From assembly GCA_945890485.1 (NCBI GenBank), contig CAMDCN010000001.1, forward strand, positions 496,001-560,000: 64,000 nucleotides of DNA. The letters are read 5' to 3'. The notes beneath the pieces are model-generated. The model was not told the DNA's origin and did not search any database. It worked only from the letters and a program-made list of their open reading frames with translations. Source of the DNA: Candidatus Sulfopaludibacter sp. SbA3. GTDB lineage: Bacteria; Acidobacteriota; Terriglobia; Bryobacterales; Bryobacteraceae. The position numbers and the translations under genes are program-made. Below are positions 38,525-48,491 of this stretch, in pieces; the stretch's first letter is position 1, and each line of letters begins with the position of its first letter.

Positions 38525-39919
38525 CTAGGCAAGGACGTCATTCATAACGCTTCCCGCTACGTCGGTCAGACGGAAGAAGCGGCCGCTGTAGGGGTAAGTC
38601 AGGCGAGTGTGGTCGATCCCCATCAGGTGGAGAATGGTGGCATGCAGGTCGTGGACGTGGGCGCGCTTTTCTACGGATTTCGCGCCGAACTCATCCGTCG
38701 CGCCATACACCGTTCCGCCCTTTACCCCGGCTCCGGCGAGCAGGTAGGTGAATCCTTCGTTATTGTGGTCGCGGCCGTTCTGGACGTTGATTCTTCCGTT
38801 GGTTTCAATCCACGGGCGGCGGCCGAACTCTCCGCCAATTACTATTAGTGTCTCCTTGAGGAGCCCGGAGGACTTCAGGTCCTTGAGAAGTGCAGCGATT
38901 GGCTGATCGGCCTGCTGTGCCAGCTTGCGGTGGACCAGAATGTTGTGGTGGCTGTCCCAGGGCTTGTCGTTGCCGAAGTACACCTGAACGGCGCGCACCC
39001 CCCTCTCCACCAAGCGGCGGGCCACCAGGCAGCCCCTGGCGAAATCGCCGTCGCGCGTCGCGGACTTGATCTTCATCTCGGCTTCGTCGGGGTTGCGAGT
39101 GACCCCGTAAGCAGCCTGGACCTTTTCGGATTCCTTCGAGATGTCGAAGGCGTCCATCGCCTCGGCTTGCATCCGGTAGGCGACCTCCATCGATTGGATG
39201 CGGCCTTCGAGCAGCGGGTCGGAGCCGCGCTTGGCGAGTTCGAGACCGTTGAGTTTGTTAAGGAAATCGAGAGTTTTGCGCTGGTCGGCGAGCGTCGTCG
39301 TCGCGTTGCGGATATGCTGGATCATCTTCTCGGGGTCGGCCTCGTCGTTGGGGACGTAGGTGCCCTGGTAGACCGAAGGCAGGAAAGCATTGCCCCAGAG
39401 GTTGGCGCCCACGTCGGGAACGCCGGCGCAAAGAGCGACGAAGCCGGGGAGGTTCTTGTTCTCGGTGCCCAGGCCGTAGGTCAGCCAAGATCCCCAGGAG
39501 GGGAAGCCGGGGATGATGCGACCGATGTTCATCTGCAACATGGCCTGGGGGTGAGCCGGCAGGTCGCAGTGCATCGAACGGACCACACAGATATCGTCGA
39601 TGCATTCGCCGACCTGGCGGAAGATTTCCGATACTTCGATGCCGGATTGGCCGTACTTCTGGAACGAGAACGGAGAACGCATGAGAGTTCCCTGCCCCAT
39701 TTTGTTTTGACCGGGCGGGAGAGTGCCGTGGAACTTGTCGAGGGCCGGCTTAGGGTCGAAGGTATCGACCTGGGAGGGGCCTCCGTTGAGGAAGAGGAAG
39801 ATGACCGATTTGGCTTTGGGCGTGAAGTGAGGGCCGGTGGCGGCGGCGATGTTGTTCGCCAAGCCGATCATGCCGAAGCCGGTTCCGAGGGTTTTGAGGG
39901 CGTCGCGGCGGTTCATCAT
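38525..39919 (-). CDS. DUF1501 protein (sulfatase-fold, Tat-type leader)
   Basis: A 464-residue protein with a twin-arginine-like leader (NRRDALKTLGTGFGMIGLA). It follows the DUF1501 pattern: FLFLNGGPSQVDTFDPKPAL near the start, SWGSWLTYGLGTENKNLPGF in the middle and GEFGRRPWIE toward the C-terminus. DUF1501 proteins share the alkaline phosphatase/sulfatase fold and are nearly always adjacent to cytochrome-domain DUF1549/DUF1553 proteins, as here, where one base separates the two genes. The exact reaction is unknown; a role in polysaccharide or sulfated-glycan use is commonly inferred. Confidence 0.94.
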   Translation of the reverse strand: MMNRRDALKTLGTGFGMIGLANNIAAATGPHFTPKAKSVIFLFLNGGPSQVDTFDPKPALDKFHGTLPPGQNKMGQGTLMRSPFSFQKYGQSGIEVSEIFRQVGECIDDICVVRSMHCDLPAHPQAMLQMNIGRIIPGFPSWGSWLTYGLGTENKNLPGFVALCAGVPDVGANLWGNAFLPSVYQGTYVPNDEADPEKMIQHIRNATTTLADQRKTLDFLNKLNGLELAKRGSDPLLEGRIQSMEVAYRMQAEAMDAFDISKESEKVQAAYGVTRNPDEAEMKIKSATRDGDFARGCLVARRLVERGVRAVQVYFGNDKPWDSHHNILVHRKLAQQADQPIAALLKDLKSSGLLKETLIVIGGEFGRRPWIETNGRINVQNGRDHNNEGFTYLLAGAGVKGGTVYGATDEFGAKSVEKRAHVHDLHATILHLMGIDHTRLTYPYSGRFFRLTDVAGSVMNDVLA

Positions 39920-39920
39920 G

Positions 39921-42545
39921 TTAGTTCACAAAAAGGAATTCGTTCGAGCTGAGGAGAGCTTTAGCGAGCTGGGTCCAGGGGTCCTTGGCGGATTGGGCGA
40001 ACTCGAGACTGAGAGTGCGTTCCTGGGCATCGGGGTTTCGGGAGAGGGCGGCGCGATAGAGGAACGCGACGCGGTCTGGGGCGGCTGCGGAGGCGGCGGC
40101 GAGCTTGCGGGCCCGGGCGTCGACGAAGTCGCTATTCAGGAAGAAGAGCTGTTGGAGAGCCGTGGCGGTGACGGTACGCTGTTCGCCCGTGGCGTTCGGG
40201 TTGGGGAAATCGAACAGGGCCAAAGTGCCATTGAGCTTGCGGCGGGACACCAAACCATAGATGGTGCGTTTGCGCGTCTCGTTGGCGGCGAGGTCGGCGG
40301 GTTGGGCGCCGGGGGTGAGATCGAGCTCAGAGGAGGCGGCGAGCAGTGCATCGCGGAGGCTCTCGGCATCGAGGCGCTGGCGATTGGCGCGCCAAAGGAG
40401 GCGGTTGGCGGGATCCTTTGCCGTACCGGCGGCGGTGTTCTCGGCCGAGAGCTGATAGGTCGCAGAAAGCATAATTTCGCGGTGGAGTTTCTTCAGCGAC
40501 CAGCCGTTGTTGACGAAGCTATGGGCCAGGTAGTCGAGTAACTCGGGGTTACTGGGTTTGCCGCCCATGCGACCGAAGTTACTCACCGTCGGAACGATGC
40601 CTTCCCCAAAATGATGGGCCCAAACGCGATTGACCATCACCCGCGGAGTTAACGGATTCGTGGGCGCAACCATGGCGTCGGCCAGTTCCAGGCGGCCGCT
40701 GCCGTTGGTGAACGGTTTTTCGGAGAGGATGGAGAGGAAGCCGCGGGGGACTTCGGCGCCCAGATTATCGGGCTGGCCGTTGATCTGGATCTTCTGATTT
40801 TTGGGGTTCGGGAGATCCTGGATCACGTGGGCGTAGGCGTATTGTTCGGGGAGCGCGGCTTTGCGTTCGTTCAGTTCGGCGCGAAGAGCCTCCAGGTGTC
40901 CGGCCCAAGGGCCGGTGAGAAAGCGTTCGATGGTGCCGTCGGAGGTGAGATAGCCGCGGTTGGGGCCGAAGTAGAGGATGCCATCCTCTTCCTGCTTGAA
41001 CTCCTTGCCGTAGAAATCGGAGAAGTAGAGGTCACGCCAGAGGAAGTAGTCTTCGGTTTTGAGGGAGACGGTGACGTAGCCGTCGACGTTCTTGGCGCCC
41101 TTGGCGTTGGCTTTGCGGACGATGTTTTCCTGGTCAACGCGGTCGCGCTCGGCCAGCACGCGGAAGCAGTGGTCGCGGAAGGTTTTCGCGTCGAAGGACT
41201 GGCTTTGCCAACCCTTTAGATACTGATTATCTTCGGGGCCGGTTTTGAGATAGCGGACCCAATTCTTAAGGACGCCGGCATCGAGGTGGTCGGCGGCGGC
41301 GGCATCTTCCACGGAGACGGGGTTGGGGCCGACAAGGACGCGGCGCGCGGCGGCGATGTACTGCGGGGACTGCATGGTCAGGATTTTGGCCATGCTGGTG
41401 GCTTGGTCGTGGAGGAAGTCTTGAATCTGGGTTTCGAGTTCCTTGACCTTCGCCTCTTTCCGTTTGTATTCGGCGACTTCGACGGCGGGAGCAAGGGGGA
41501 GTTCGCTTCGTTTCGTCGAGGAGAATACGCCCTGGAGAGCGTAGTAGTCGGCGGTGGGGATGGGGTCGAATTTGTGATTGTGGCACTGAGCGCAGGCGGC
41601 GGTGAGGGCGAGGAAGCCGCGGGTGGTAACGTCGACACGGTCGTCGACTAACTCGGGGCTGAGGCCGTAGAAGCCGAGGCCGACAGCGAGGTCGGGGTGT
41701 TGCGCGTTCCGGGGAAGGAGGTCGCCGGCGATCTGGGCTTTGACGAAGAGGTCGTACGGCATGTCGCGATTGATGGCGTCGATGACCCAGTTGCGGTAGC
41801 GGAAGGAGTTTGGATAGGGGTCGAAGACGTCGTTCGAGAGTTTGTCGTCGGCGTAACGGGCGATATCGAGCCAGTAACGGCCCCAGCGCTCTCCATAGCG
41901 GGGCGAGGAGAGGAGTTGGTCAACGACTTTGGCGAAGGCGTTGGGAGATTTGTCGGCGAGGAAGGCATCGACGGCGGCGGCGGAAGGAGGAAGGCCGGTC
42001 AGGTCGAAGTAGGCGCGGCGGAGAAGGTCGCGCTTGGCCGCAGGGGGATTCTGGCCGAGGCCTTTGGCGGCGAGTCGGGATTGGATGAGTTGGTCGATGC
42101 TGGCGCCAGGGGCCGGTTTGGCCAGGGGGGTGAAGGCCCAGTAGTTTCGCTGCTCGGGGGTGATGACGTAGGGGGCGTTGGCCGGTTGGGTCTTTGAGAT
42201 AACCGCTTCGGGCCAGACGGCGCCCGATTGGATCCAGGTGGTGAGATCGGCGATTTCAGAGTCGGTAAGTTTGGGCTGATTGAAGGGCATCAGCAGTTTC
42301 GGGTCGGCATGGCGGACTGCGGTAAGGAGCAGACTGGCTTCAGGTTTGCCAGGGACGAGGGCGGGGCCGCGGGTTCCACCTTTAAGAAGCGCTTGGCGGG
42401 AGTTGACGGCGAGGCCGGACTGGGGGGTGAGGGCGTGACAGGAGTAGCAGCGGTTGGCGAGGACGGGACGGACTTTGTTTTCAAAGAATTCGGCGGGGTC
42501 GGCGGCGAGGAGAGGCAGGGCGAGGGCGGCGAGGAAGAAGCGCAT
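39921..42545 (-). CDS. DUF1549/DUF1553 protein with N-terminal cytochrome-type (PSCyt1) domain
   Basis: An 874-residue exported protein. I start at ATG 42545, which has AGGAG ten bases upstream and a signal peptide (MRFFLAALALPLLAADPAEF). The frame is open to 43568, but the extra 341 residues are antisense to the toxin genes and low-complexity Pro-rich. The PSCyt1 heme site is CYSCH (VRPVLANRCYSCHALTPQSG). DUF1549 (TGLPPSAAAVDAFLAD; RYGERWGRYWLDIARYAD) and DUF1553 (RVMVNRVWAHHFGEGIVPT) follow. The family is expanded in Planctomycetes and Solibacteres and is paired with DUF1501. Confidence 0.93.
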   Translation of the reverse strand: MRFFLAALALPLLAADPAEFFENKVRPVLANRCYSCHALTPQSGLAVNSRQALLKGGTRGPALVPGKPEASLLLTAVRHADPKLLMPFNQPKLTDSEIADLTTWIQSGAVWPEAVISKTQPANAPYVITPEQRNYWAFTPLAKPAPGASIDQLIQSRLAAKGLGQNPPAAKRDLLRRAYFDLTGLPPSAAAVDAFLADKSPNAFAKVVDQLLSSPRYGERWGRYWLDIARYADDKLSNDVFDPYPNSFRYRNWVIDAINRDMPYDLFVKAQIAGDLLPRNAQHPDLAVGLGFYGLSPELVDDRVDVTTRGFLALTAACAQCHNHKFDPIPTADYYALQGVFSSTKRSELPLAPAVEVAEYKRKEAKVKELETQIQDFLHDQATSMAKILTMQSPQYIAAARRVLVGPNPVSVEDAAAADHLDAGVLKNWVRYLKTGPEDNQYLKGWQSQSFDAKTFRDHCFRVLAERDRVDQENIVRKANAKGAKNVDGYVTVSLKTEDYFLWRDLYFSDFYGKEFKQEEDGILYFGPNRGYLTSDGTIERFLTGPWAGHLEALRAELNERKAALPEQYAYAHVIQDLPNPKNQKIQINGQPDNLGAEVPRGFLSILSEKPFTNGSGRLELADAMVAPTNPLTPRVMVNRVWAHHFGEGIVPTVSNFGRMGGKPSNPELLDYLAHSFVNNGWSLKKLHREIMLSATYQLSAENTAAGTAKDPANRLLWRANRQRLDAESLRDALLAASSELDLTPGAQPADLAANETRKRTIYGLVSRRKLNGTLALFDFPNPNATGEQRTVTATALQQLFFLNSDFVDARARKLAAASAAAPDRVAFLYRAALSRNPDAQERTLSLEFAQSAKDPWTQLAKALLSSNEFLFVN

Positions 42546-42638
42546 CGGGGAAGCTCCTAAGCGGTTTGGCAAATGGACGCTATTACTATACATTTTTCCT
42601 TCCACCAGAAAAAGGGGGTACCGCGGATTGTTTCTGTG

Positions 42639-42658
42639 GAAATACTGTGAGATATTTC
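42639..42658. promoter_or_regulatory. Inverted repeat upstream of the RES-Xre pair (possible operator)
   Basis: A 6-bp inverted repeat gaaata/tatttc with an 8-nt spacer (42639-42644 and 42653-42658) lies 17 nt before the antitoxin ATG, just upstream of its ribosome binding site (aggag, 42663-42667). An AT-rich stretch at 42580-42598 could hold a -10 element. Position and symmetry fit autoregulation by the Xre antitoxin; binding is inferred. Confidence 0.45.
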
Positions 42659-42675
42659 TTTCAGGAGCAACATCC

Positions 42676-43071
42676 ATGGCGCGAGCGAAACAGGAATTGG
42701 CGAGGGAGGGGACGCGATCGGAGACGGCGCGGGAGGTACTGACGGAAGCTGTGCTGCGGGCAGCGGCGATTCTGGAGATTTCGCAGGGGGAGTTAGGAAA
42801 GATTCTGGGAGTTTCCGCGGCGAGCGTGTCGCGGATGGCGGCGGGGAAGTATCTGCTTGATCCGGAGGGAAAGGAGTGGCAGTTAGGGGCGCTGTTCGTG
42901 CGGCTGTTCCGGAGCTTGGATTCGATTACGGGGGGCAGTGAGGAACATGCGCGGCGGTGGCTGCGGAGTGCGAATGCAGGTCTGCAGGGCACGCCGTCGG
43001 CGATGCTGCGGGAGATTGACTCGTTTGTGCGGGTCGTACAGTACCTGGATGCTTCGCGTGCCCGTGTTTGA
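42676..43071 (+). CDS. Xre-type antitoxin of a RES-Xre system (MbcA/ParS-like)
   Basis: A 131-residue protein starting at ATG 42676 behind an AGGAG site; the frame extends upstream without homology. It has an N-terminal helix-turn-helix (LEISQGELGKILGVSAASVSR). The C-terminal toxin-binding (DUF2384-type) domain has the characteristic ALFVRLFRSLDSITGGSEEHARRWLRS segment (split here by description) and the NAGLQGTPSAML motif. Such proteins bind and neutralise RES toxins and repress their own promoter. The toxin ATG lies inside its last 23 bp. Confidence 0.93.
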   Translation: MARAKQELAREGTRSETAREVLTEAVLRAAAILEISQGELGKILGVSAASVSRMAAGKYLLDPEGKEWQLGALFVRLFRSLDSITGGSEEHARRWLRSANAGLQGTPSAMLREIDSFVRVVQYLDASRARV

Positions 43072-43753
43072 AGTTGTTGCGGCGGCTCTGAGGCCGGGGC
43101 GCTGGAAGGCGTGGCGCGCGGTGGAGGGTCAGCATGTGGTGTCGACACTACGGTTGGTGGGTGGGGATCCGGGGCGCCAGGATCTGTTGGAGCGGATTTT
43201 AGAAGAGAGTAAACCACCGCTGCCGGAGGGTACGGCGGGGCTTCATTATCTATTGGCGACACCGTTCCGGTATCCACCGACGGGGGCGGGGTCGCGGTTC
43301 CGGGGTTGGGGGGATCCAGGGGTACTCTATGGCGCGGCGCTGCGGCGGACGGCGTGTGCCGAGGTGGGGTATTGGCGTTGGCGGTTTGTGCGGGAGAGCG
43401 CGGGGCTGGAGGAGTTGCCGGCGGCGGCGCAAACGGTGTTCCGGTTTGGAGCGGGAGGCCAGGGAGTGGATCTGGAGCGGGCGCCGATGGATGAGTGGGC
43501 TGCGGCTTGGACAGACCCGGCGGATTACGGGGAGACGCAGGAGTTGGGTCGGATGGCGCGGGAAGCAAAGGCGGAGTGGATTGGTTACCAATCGGTGCGG
43601 GACCCGGAGGGCGGGCGGTGCTACGCCGTGTTGACTGGGCGGGCGGTGCGGCCGAAAGAGCCGTTGGAGCGGGAGACGTGGTGGTTGACCGTGCGAGGGA
43701 AGGGGGTGGTTTGGCAGCGGGAGGGTGGGGAGCGGTTCGTATTCCGATACTGA
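43049..43753 (+). CDS. RES-domain toxin (NAD+-consuming)
   Basis: A 234-residue RES-domain protein translated from an ATG overlapping the antitoxin by 23 bp. RES toxins such as MbcT degrade NAD+. The conserved Arg is in the FRYPP/SRFRGWGDPGVLYGA block, the Glu in TACAEVGYWRWRF, and a Ser-containing YQSVRDPEGG segment lies near the C-terminus. The N-terminal KAWRAVEGQHVVSTLRL segment is usual for the family. Its 3' end is one base from the converging meaB stop. Confidence 0.92.
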   Translation: MLRVPVFEVVAAALRPGRWKAWRAVEGQHVVSTLRLVGGDPGRQDLLERILEESKPPLPEGTAGLHYLLATPFRYPPTGAGSRFRGWGDPGVLYGAALRRTACAEVGYWRWRFVRESAGLEELPAAAQTVFRFGAGGQGVDLERAPMDEWAAAWTDPADYGETQELGRMAREAKAEWIGYQSVRDPEGGRCYAVLTGRAVRPKEPLERETWWLTVRGKGVVWQREGGERFVFRY

Positions 43754-43754
43754 A

Positions 43755-44684
43755 TTACGCTGCGACCATTCTTGCGACGGCTTGGGGCGGAGTGAGCATT
43801 CCAGCGCGCAGGGCAGCTTCGAGTTGGGGCCGGAGTTGCTGGACGGCAGGGTTGGAGTGGAAGTTGTGCCAGAGGGTTTGGCGGAGGAGCTCTTCGAACC
43901 AGGCGAGGGCTTGGGCAGGGCGGCGGGTGAGGTCGGCCTTGGACTGGATGGTTTCCCAGAGTTCGGGGATTCCTTCCCTGGTTAGAGCGGAGCAGGTGAG
44001 GACGGGCGGGGCGGTGGCGGCGAATAGGTGAAGGGCGGAGGAGTAAGCTCGTTGAGCTTGGGTGGCCTTCTGTTTGTTCTCACCGTCGGCCTTGTTGATG
44101 GCTACGATGTCGGTCAGTTCGAGGATCCCTCGTTTGAGGCCCTGGAGTTCGTCACCGGCTCCGGGCAAAAGGAGCAGGAGGAAACAGTCGGTCATCTGGT
44201 GGACGGCGGTCTCGGATTGGCCGACGCCGACGGTTTCGACGAGGATGACCTCGAAACCGGCGGCTTCGCAGAGCAGGATACTTTCGCGGGTGTGGCGAGC
44301 GACGCCGCCGAGGTGGCCGCGGGAGGGGGAAGGGCGGATGAAGGCATGCGGGTTTTGGGCGAGGGTCTCCATGCGGGTTTTGTCACCGAGGATGGAGCCG
44401 CCCGTCGCGGGTGACGAAGGGTCGACGGAGAGGACGGCAAGGGGTTGGGCGATGTGTTGGCCGAGGGCTTCGATGAGCGTCGACTTCCCTGCCCCGGGGA
44501 CGCCAGTAATCCCGAGGCGGAGGCTACGGCCGGTGTAAGGGAGGAGTTCGGCGAGGAGAGCCTGGGCGAGGAGCTGGTCGGCCGCGAGGTCGGATTCAAT
44601 AACGGTAAGGGCGCGGGCGAGAGTGGCGCGGTCGCGGGCGAGGATTCCGTCACGGTATTGGGGGAGGGTCAGGCGCGGGAGCAT
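43755..44684 (-). CDS. meaB: Methylmalonyl-CoA mutase-associated GTPase MeaB (ArgK family)
   Basis: A 309-residue G3E-type GTPase that protects and reactivates adenosylcobalamin-dependent methylmalonyl-CoA mutase. Walker A is GVPGAGKST. The metallochaperone-type Walker B region is [20 protein letters not shown]. Switch residues lie in ETVGVGQSE, and the base-recognition motif is NKADG. Its start overlaps the mutase stop by 16 bp, giving translational coupling in an epimerase-mutase-GTPase operon. Confidence 0.95.
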   Translation of the reverse strand: MLPRLTLPQYRDGILARDRATLARALTVIESDLAADQLLAQALLAELLPYTGRSLRLGITGVPGAGKSTLIEALGQHIAQPLAVLSVDPSSPATGGSILGDKTRMETLAQNPHAFIRPSPSRGHLGGVARHTRESILLCEAAGFEVILVETVGVGQSETAVHQMTDCFLLLLLPGAGDELQGLKRGILELTDIVAINKADGENKQKATQAQRAYSSALHLFAATAPPVLTCSALTREGIPELWETIQSKADLTRRPAQALAWFEELLRQTLWHNFHSNPAVQQLRPQLEAALRAGMLTPPQAVARMVAA

Positions 44685-47101
44685 AGATGGTCGAGGATCT
44701 GCTTGGCCGCACTCGGAATGACCGTTCCGGGGCCGAAGATGGCAGCGACTCCGGCGGCCAGCAGCGCCGGGTGGTCGGCTTGGGGGATGACGCCGCCGAC
44801 AATCGTCACGATGTCGGGGCGGCCTTGGCGGGCGAGTTCCTCGATCACGGCCGGGACCAGAGTCTTGTGAGCGCCGGCCAGAGAGGAGATGCCAAGAATG
44901 TGCACGTCGTTCTCGACGGCGTGGCGGGCGACTTCCGCGGGCATCTGGAAGAGGGGGCCGATGTCGACATCGAATCCCAGATCAGCAAAAGCAGACGCAA
45001 TCACCTTTGCCCCTCGGTCGTGTCCGTCCTGGCCTAACTTTGCGATCAAGATGCGTGGCTGGCGTCCTTCGCTCCGGGCGAACTCGGCGACTTTGTGGCG
45101 GGCGGATTGGAACTCGACATCGTTCGAGGATTCCTTCACGTAGACTCCAGATAGCGCGCGAGGGGTAGCCTGATAGCGAGTGAATTTGGCTTCGAGGGCC
45201 GTCGAAATTTCGCCTAGGGTACAGCGGGCTCGCGCAGCGGCGATGGCCAATTCTAGGAGGTTTCCTTCGCCTTTGGCCAGGGCGGCCAGGAAAGGCGCGG
45301 GATCGTTGCGCGTAGCTTTGAGCTGGGCCAAGCGGGCCGTTTGCGTGGCGAGAACCTGAGTATTATCGATGGACAAGACGGGGACGTCGGTGGGGACAGG
45401 AGGCGGATACTTGTTGACGCCCACAATAGTCTCGCGGCCGGAATCGAGCGCCGCCTGCCGGCGAGCGGCCGCCTCTTCAATGCGGGACTGCGGGAGGCCG
45501 GCTTCGATGGCCTTGGTCATGCCGCCACGGGATTCTACCTCGGCGATGAGTTGGCGGGATTCTTCAAGGAGAGAATCGGTGAGGGATTCGACGGCGTGAG
45601 AGCCTCCGAAGGGGTCGATGATCTGCGTGATGCCGGTCTCGTTTTGGAGGATGAGCTGGGTGTCGCGGGCGATTTTAGCGGAGAAGTCGGTGGGGAGGGC
45701 GAGGGCTTCGTCGAGGGCATTGGTGTGGAGGGACTGGGTGTGGCCGGCGACGGCGGCGAAGGCTTCGAGGGTGGTCCGGGTGACGTTATTGAAGGGGTCC
45801 TGGGCGGCGAGGCTCCAACCGGAGGTTTGGCAGTGAGCGCGGAGAACGCTGGATTTTGGATTTTGCGGGCGGAACTGTTGAAGGAGTTCGTACCAGAGTT
45901 GGCGGGCGGCGCGGAGCTTGGCGACCTCCGTGAACAGGTTCATGGAGATGCCCCAGAAGAAGGACAGGCGAGGGGCGAAATCGTCGATGGCAAGGCCGGC
46001 AGCGAGGCCGGTGCGGATGTATTCGAGGCCGTTGGCGAGGGTGTAGGCCAGCTCCTGGGCGGCGGTGGCTCCGGCTTCCTGCATGTGGTAGCCGGAGATG
46101 GAGATGGAGTTGAACTTGGGAAGGTTCTGGGCGCAGTAGCGAAAGATGTCGGCGACGATGCGCATGGAGGGCGCCGGCGGATAGATATAGGTATTGCGGA
46201 CCATGAACTCCTTCAGGATGTCGTTCTGGATGGTGCCGGCGAGTTGGGAGGGGGCGACGCCCTGCTCTTCGGCGGCAACAATATAGAAGGCGAGGATGGG
46301 GAGGACGGCTCCGTTCATGGTCATGGAAACGGAGATTTGGCCGAGGGGGATTTGATCGAAGAGGAGGTGCATGTCCTCTACGGAGTCGATGGCGACGCCG
46401 GCTTGCCCGACATCGGCTTGGGCGCGGGGATGGTCGGAGTCGTAGCCTCGGTGGGTGGGGAGATCGAAAGCGACGGAGAGGCCTTTTTGGCCGGCGGCGA
46501 GATTGCGGCGGTAAAAGGCGTTGGAGGCTTCGGCGGTGGAGAAGCCGGCATATTGGCGGATGGTCCAGGGTTGGTGGACGTACATGGAGGCGTAGGGGCC
46601 TCGGCGATACGGGGGAACACCTGCTGGGGGGCCTTCGGGGGTGAGAGGGGCGGGAGCGAGTTGGGCTAGCTGGTGGGTCAGGGTGTCAATGTAATATGAC
46701 CCGGCGGCGGGATCGAAGGGTAACTGGCACTCTTCGTCGAGGATGTGTTCGATGTTCGTGGCGAGGTGGGGAGGGAATGTTTGGTTTGTTAGTGAGACGG
46801 AGTCGGCACGGCCCAAGCGGGCGGCGAGGACAGCAAGGGTCAGTTGGACTTGATTGCAATCCGACGGGGGGATGACATGGAGATAGAGGGGGCGGTTGGC
46901 GATGTAGCGGGCGGCGCGGAGCTTGGCAACTTCGTCGTAGAAATTGAAGCTGAGGGGGAGGGCAATTGCGGTAGCGGAGGAGGACTGGATGGCGGCGAGT
47001 TGCGCCGCGGCATCGGGGAGATGGGTGAGATCGAGCTCAATGGGAGCGGCCGGGGCGGAGGGGGGAAATGGCGGGAGCTGGGGGGCAGTGGTGGCGATCA
47101 T
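44669..47101 (-). CDS. Methylmalonyl-CoA mutase with N-terminal mutase-like remnant
   Basis: Adenosylcobalamin-dependent isomerase converting (R)-methylmalonyl-CoA to succinyl-CoA, 810 residues. The substrate TIM barrel starts near residue 165 ([20 protein letters not shown]), contains [19 protein letters not shown]-like sequence, and ends near residue 590. The C-terminal B12 domain has the base-off motif DGHDRG with the cobalt ligand His694. The first 150 residues are unusual: they carry [31 protein letters not shown] and [16 protein letters not shown]. These mirror the late-barrel segments of a mutase and resemble a shortened MutA small-subunit chain. A single chain of about 720 residues is more usual. 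The operon order is epimerase, mutase, MeaB. Confidence 0.94.
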   Translation of the reverse strand: MIATTAPQLPPFPPSAPAAPIELDLTHLPDAAAQLAAIQSSSATAIALPLSFNFYDEVAKLRAARYIANRPLYLHVIPPSDCNQVQLTLAVLAARLGRADSVSLTNQTFPPHLATNIEHILDEECQLPFDPAAGSYYIDTLTHQLAQLAPAPLTPEGPPAGVPPYRRGPYASMYVHQPWTIRQYAGFSTAEASNAFYRRNLAAGQKGLSVAFDLPTHRGYDSDHPRAQADVGQAGVAIDSVEDMHLLFDQIPLGQISVSMTMNGAVLPILAFYIVAAEEQGVAPSQLAGTIQNDILKEFMVRNTYIYPPAPSMRIVADIFRYCAQNLPKFNSISISGYHMQEAGATAAQELAYTLANGLEYIRTGLAAGLAIDDFAPRLSFFWGISMNLFTEVAKLRAARQLWYELLQQFRPQNPKSSVLRAHCQTSGWSLAAQDPFNNVTRTTLEAFAAVAGHTQSLHTNALDEALALPTDFSAKIARDTQLILQNETGITQIIDPFGGSHAVESLTDSLLEESRQLIAEVESRGGMTKAIEAGLPQSRIEEAAARRQAALDSGRETIVGVNKYPPPVPTDVPVLSIDNTQVLATQTARLAQLKATRNDPAPFLAALAKGEGNLLELAIAAARARCTLGEISTALEAKFTRYQATPRALSGVYVKESSNDVEFQSARHKVAEFARSEGRQPRILIAKLGQDGHDRGAKVIASAFADLGFDVDIGPLFQMPAEVARHAVENDVHILGISSLAGAHKTLVPAVIEELARQGRPDIVTIVGGVIPQADHPALLAAGVAAIFGPGTVIPSAAKQILDHLCSRA

Positions 47102-47547
47102 GCGAGGGGGTCCTGAACGATTTCGAGCAGATAGCCGATGGGAGCTTCGGCGGGGGACTTGGGATGGACGAAGAAGACGGTGGTGCCGTTGGAACCGGGC
47201 CGGGGTGCGGGGTCCAGGATTTGATAGTTCCGCGACTGGAGATGGGCGAAGGCGGCATGGATGTCAGAGACCGCGAGGGCGAGATGGGCGAAGGCCGGGC
47301 GCGGCTTGTCGAGTTGGCGAGCGACGGGGCTGGCCACGGAGAGAGGGGAGAGCAGTTGGAGGAGTGGAGGGCCGGAGGGGGGCCGGAGGAGTACTTCGTG
47401 GACCTGATCAGAGCCGAGAACGTCTTCGCGATGGGCGATGGAAAACCCAAGGGCTTGGTAGGCGGCGAGTTGGGCGGCGAGTTGATCGGTGGGGACGGCG
47501 AGGGCGAAGTGGTGGATACCGAGGAGACCGGGTAAGGTGGGCAGCAC
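47098..47547 (-). CDS. mce: Methylmalonyl-CoA epimerase
   Basis: VOC-fold metalloenzyme interconverting (S)- and (R)-methylmalonyl-CoA. I start at GTG 47547 (149 residues, normal for the family); an in-frame GTG at 47586 would add 13 residues. Two beta-alpha-beta-beta-beta modules are visible. GIHHFALAV holds the first metal His. [17 protein letters not shown] holds the second. VFFVHPKS, then GYLLEIVQ supplies the Glu ligand. The stop overlaps the mutase ATG as ATGA. With the mutase and MeaB it completes the propionyl-CoA route after carboxylation. Confidence 0.93.
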   Translation of the reverse strand: MLPTLPGLLGIHHFALAVPTDQLAAQLAAYQALGFSIAHREDVLGSDQVHEVLLRPPSGPPLLQLLSPLSVASPVARQLDKPRPAFAHLALAVSDIHAAFAHLQSRNYQILDPAPRPGSNGTTVFFVHPKSPAEAPIGYLLEIVQDPLA

Positions 47548-47691
47548 TCTAGTTATCGTCGCGCAAAATGCTGGGGATTGGGCCACTGGGCTGGGTCGAA
47601 TTGCTCAGTTCCAATTGGAGTGAGAAGGGATTTCCGGGGGATTCGGACATGGACGGTCAATTGCAGTGGAAATCGGCGGAGGTCGTACCGT

Positions 47692-48480
47692 ATGCGAACG
47701 ATATTCACGCTGAGCAGTCTTCTCCTGGTGGGGATGTTGGCCGGGCAGGTACAGATCAAGAGGACGCCCATTCCCGCCACAAAAGCGTCGGACGGAGCGG
47801 AGATGTATCGGACCTATTGCGCGAGTTGCCATGGGATTGACGGTAAGGGTTCGGGGCCGGCGGCGGCGGCACTGAATGAGGCAATGCCAGACCTCACAAA
47901 GTTGGCGCAAGCGAACGAGGGGCCGTTTCCTTCCGAATCCGTGATGTTGACGCTGGGCAGGATCCGGGGGAGCGGCGCACACGGGAGCCAGGAGATGCCG
48001 GTGTGGGGCGATGTGTTCCGGGCGACAGGGATGGGCGCGGACGAGATGGTTGTGCAACTTCGGATCTATAACCTCATGCGGCACCTAGAAGGGATGCAGG
48101 ATCCACCTGCCATGACGATGGTGAAAGTGAAGCCGCCATCTCCCGGGCGAATATCGGACATCCGTCCTTCCTCCGGGGCTGATATGTATGCGGCATACTG
48201 TTCGAGCTGCCATGGGATGCAGGGGCTGGGGGATGGGCCTTCGGCTTCCTCACTGAAGAATCGGCCCACCGATCTGACGATGCTATCGGCGAACAATCGT
48301 GGAGCATTTCCGGCGGCGAATTTGAACCGTTTGATGGACCGGGATCCGGGAACGGCAGCGCATGGTTCGAAGGAAATGCCGGTATGGGGGGATGCGTTCC
48401 GAGCAACCGGCGAGTCTCCCGCCCTGGCGCAGTTGCGGGTCCACAACATCGTGGCTTACGTGCGATCGATTCAGCGATAG
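47692..48480 (+). CDS. Di-heme c-type cytochrome
   Basis: A 262-residue exported electron carrier; ATG 47692 has a GGAGG site and a hydrophobic leader (MRTIFTLSSLLLVGMLAG). Two cytochrome c domains each carry a CxxCH site: YCASCHGIDGKGSGP and YCSSCHGMQGLGDGP. Each is followed by a distal segment ending in MPVWGD, whose Met is the likely axial ligand. The halves are clear internal duplicates. Similar proteins link oxidation of small substrates to terminal oxidases. A phosphoribosyltransferase gene follows after 11 nt. Confidence 0.93.
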   Translation: MRTIFTLSSLLLVGMLAGQVQIKRTPIPATKASDGAEMYRTYCASCHGIDGKGSGPAAAALNEAMPDLTKLAQANEGPFPSESVMLTLGRIRGSGAHGSQEMPVWGDVFRATGMGADEMVVQLRIYNLMRHLEGMQDPPAMTMVKVKPPSPGRISDIRPSSGADMYAAYCSSCHGMQGLGDGPSASSLKNRPTDLTMLSANNRGAFPAANLNRLMDRDPGTAAHGSKEMPVWGDAFRATGESPALAQLRVHNIVAYVRSIQR

Positions 48481-48491
48481 GAGAGAAGCTC

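Noticed and set aside
42546-43568. 341-codon N-terminal extension of the DUF1549/DUF1553 protein
   Set aside because: The extension is Pro/Ala-rich, antisense to the RES-Xre pair, and the signal peptide and ribosome binding site are at 42545.
45341-46669. 442-codon plus-strand open frame opposite methylmalonyl-CoA mutase
   Set aside because: A Gly/Glu/Asp-rich shadow of the mutase frame with no motif or ribosome binding site.
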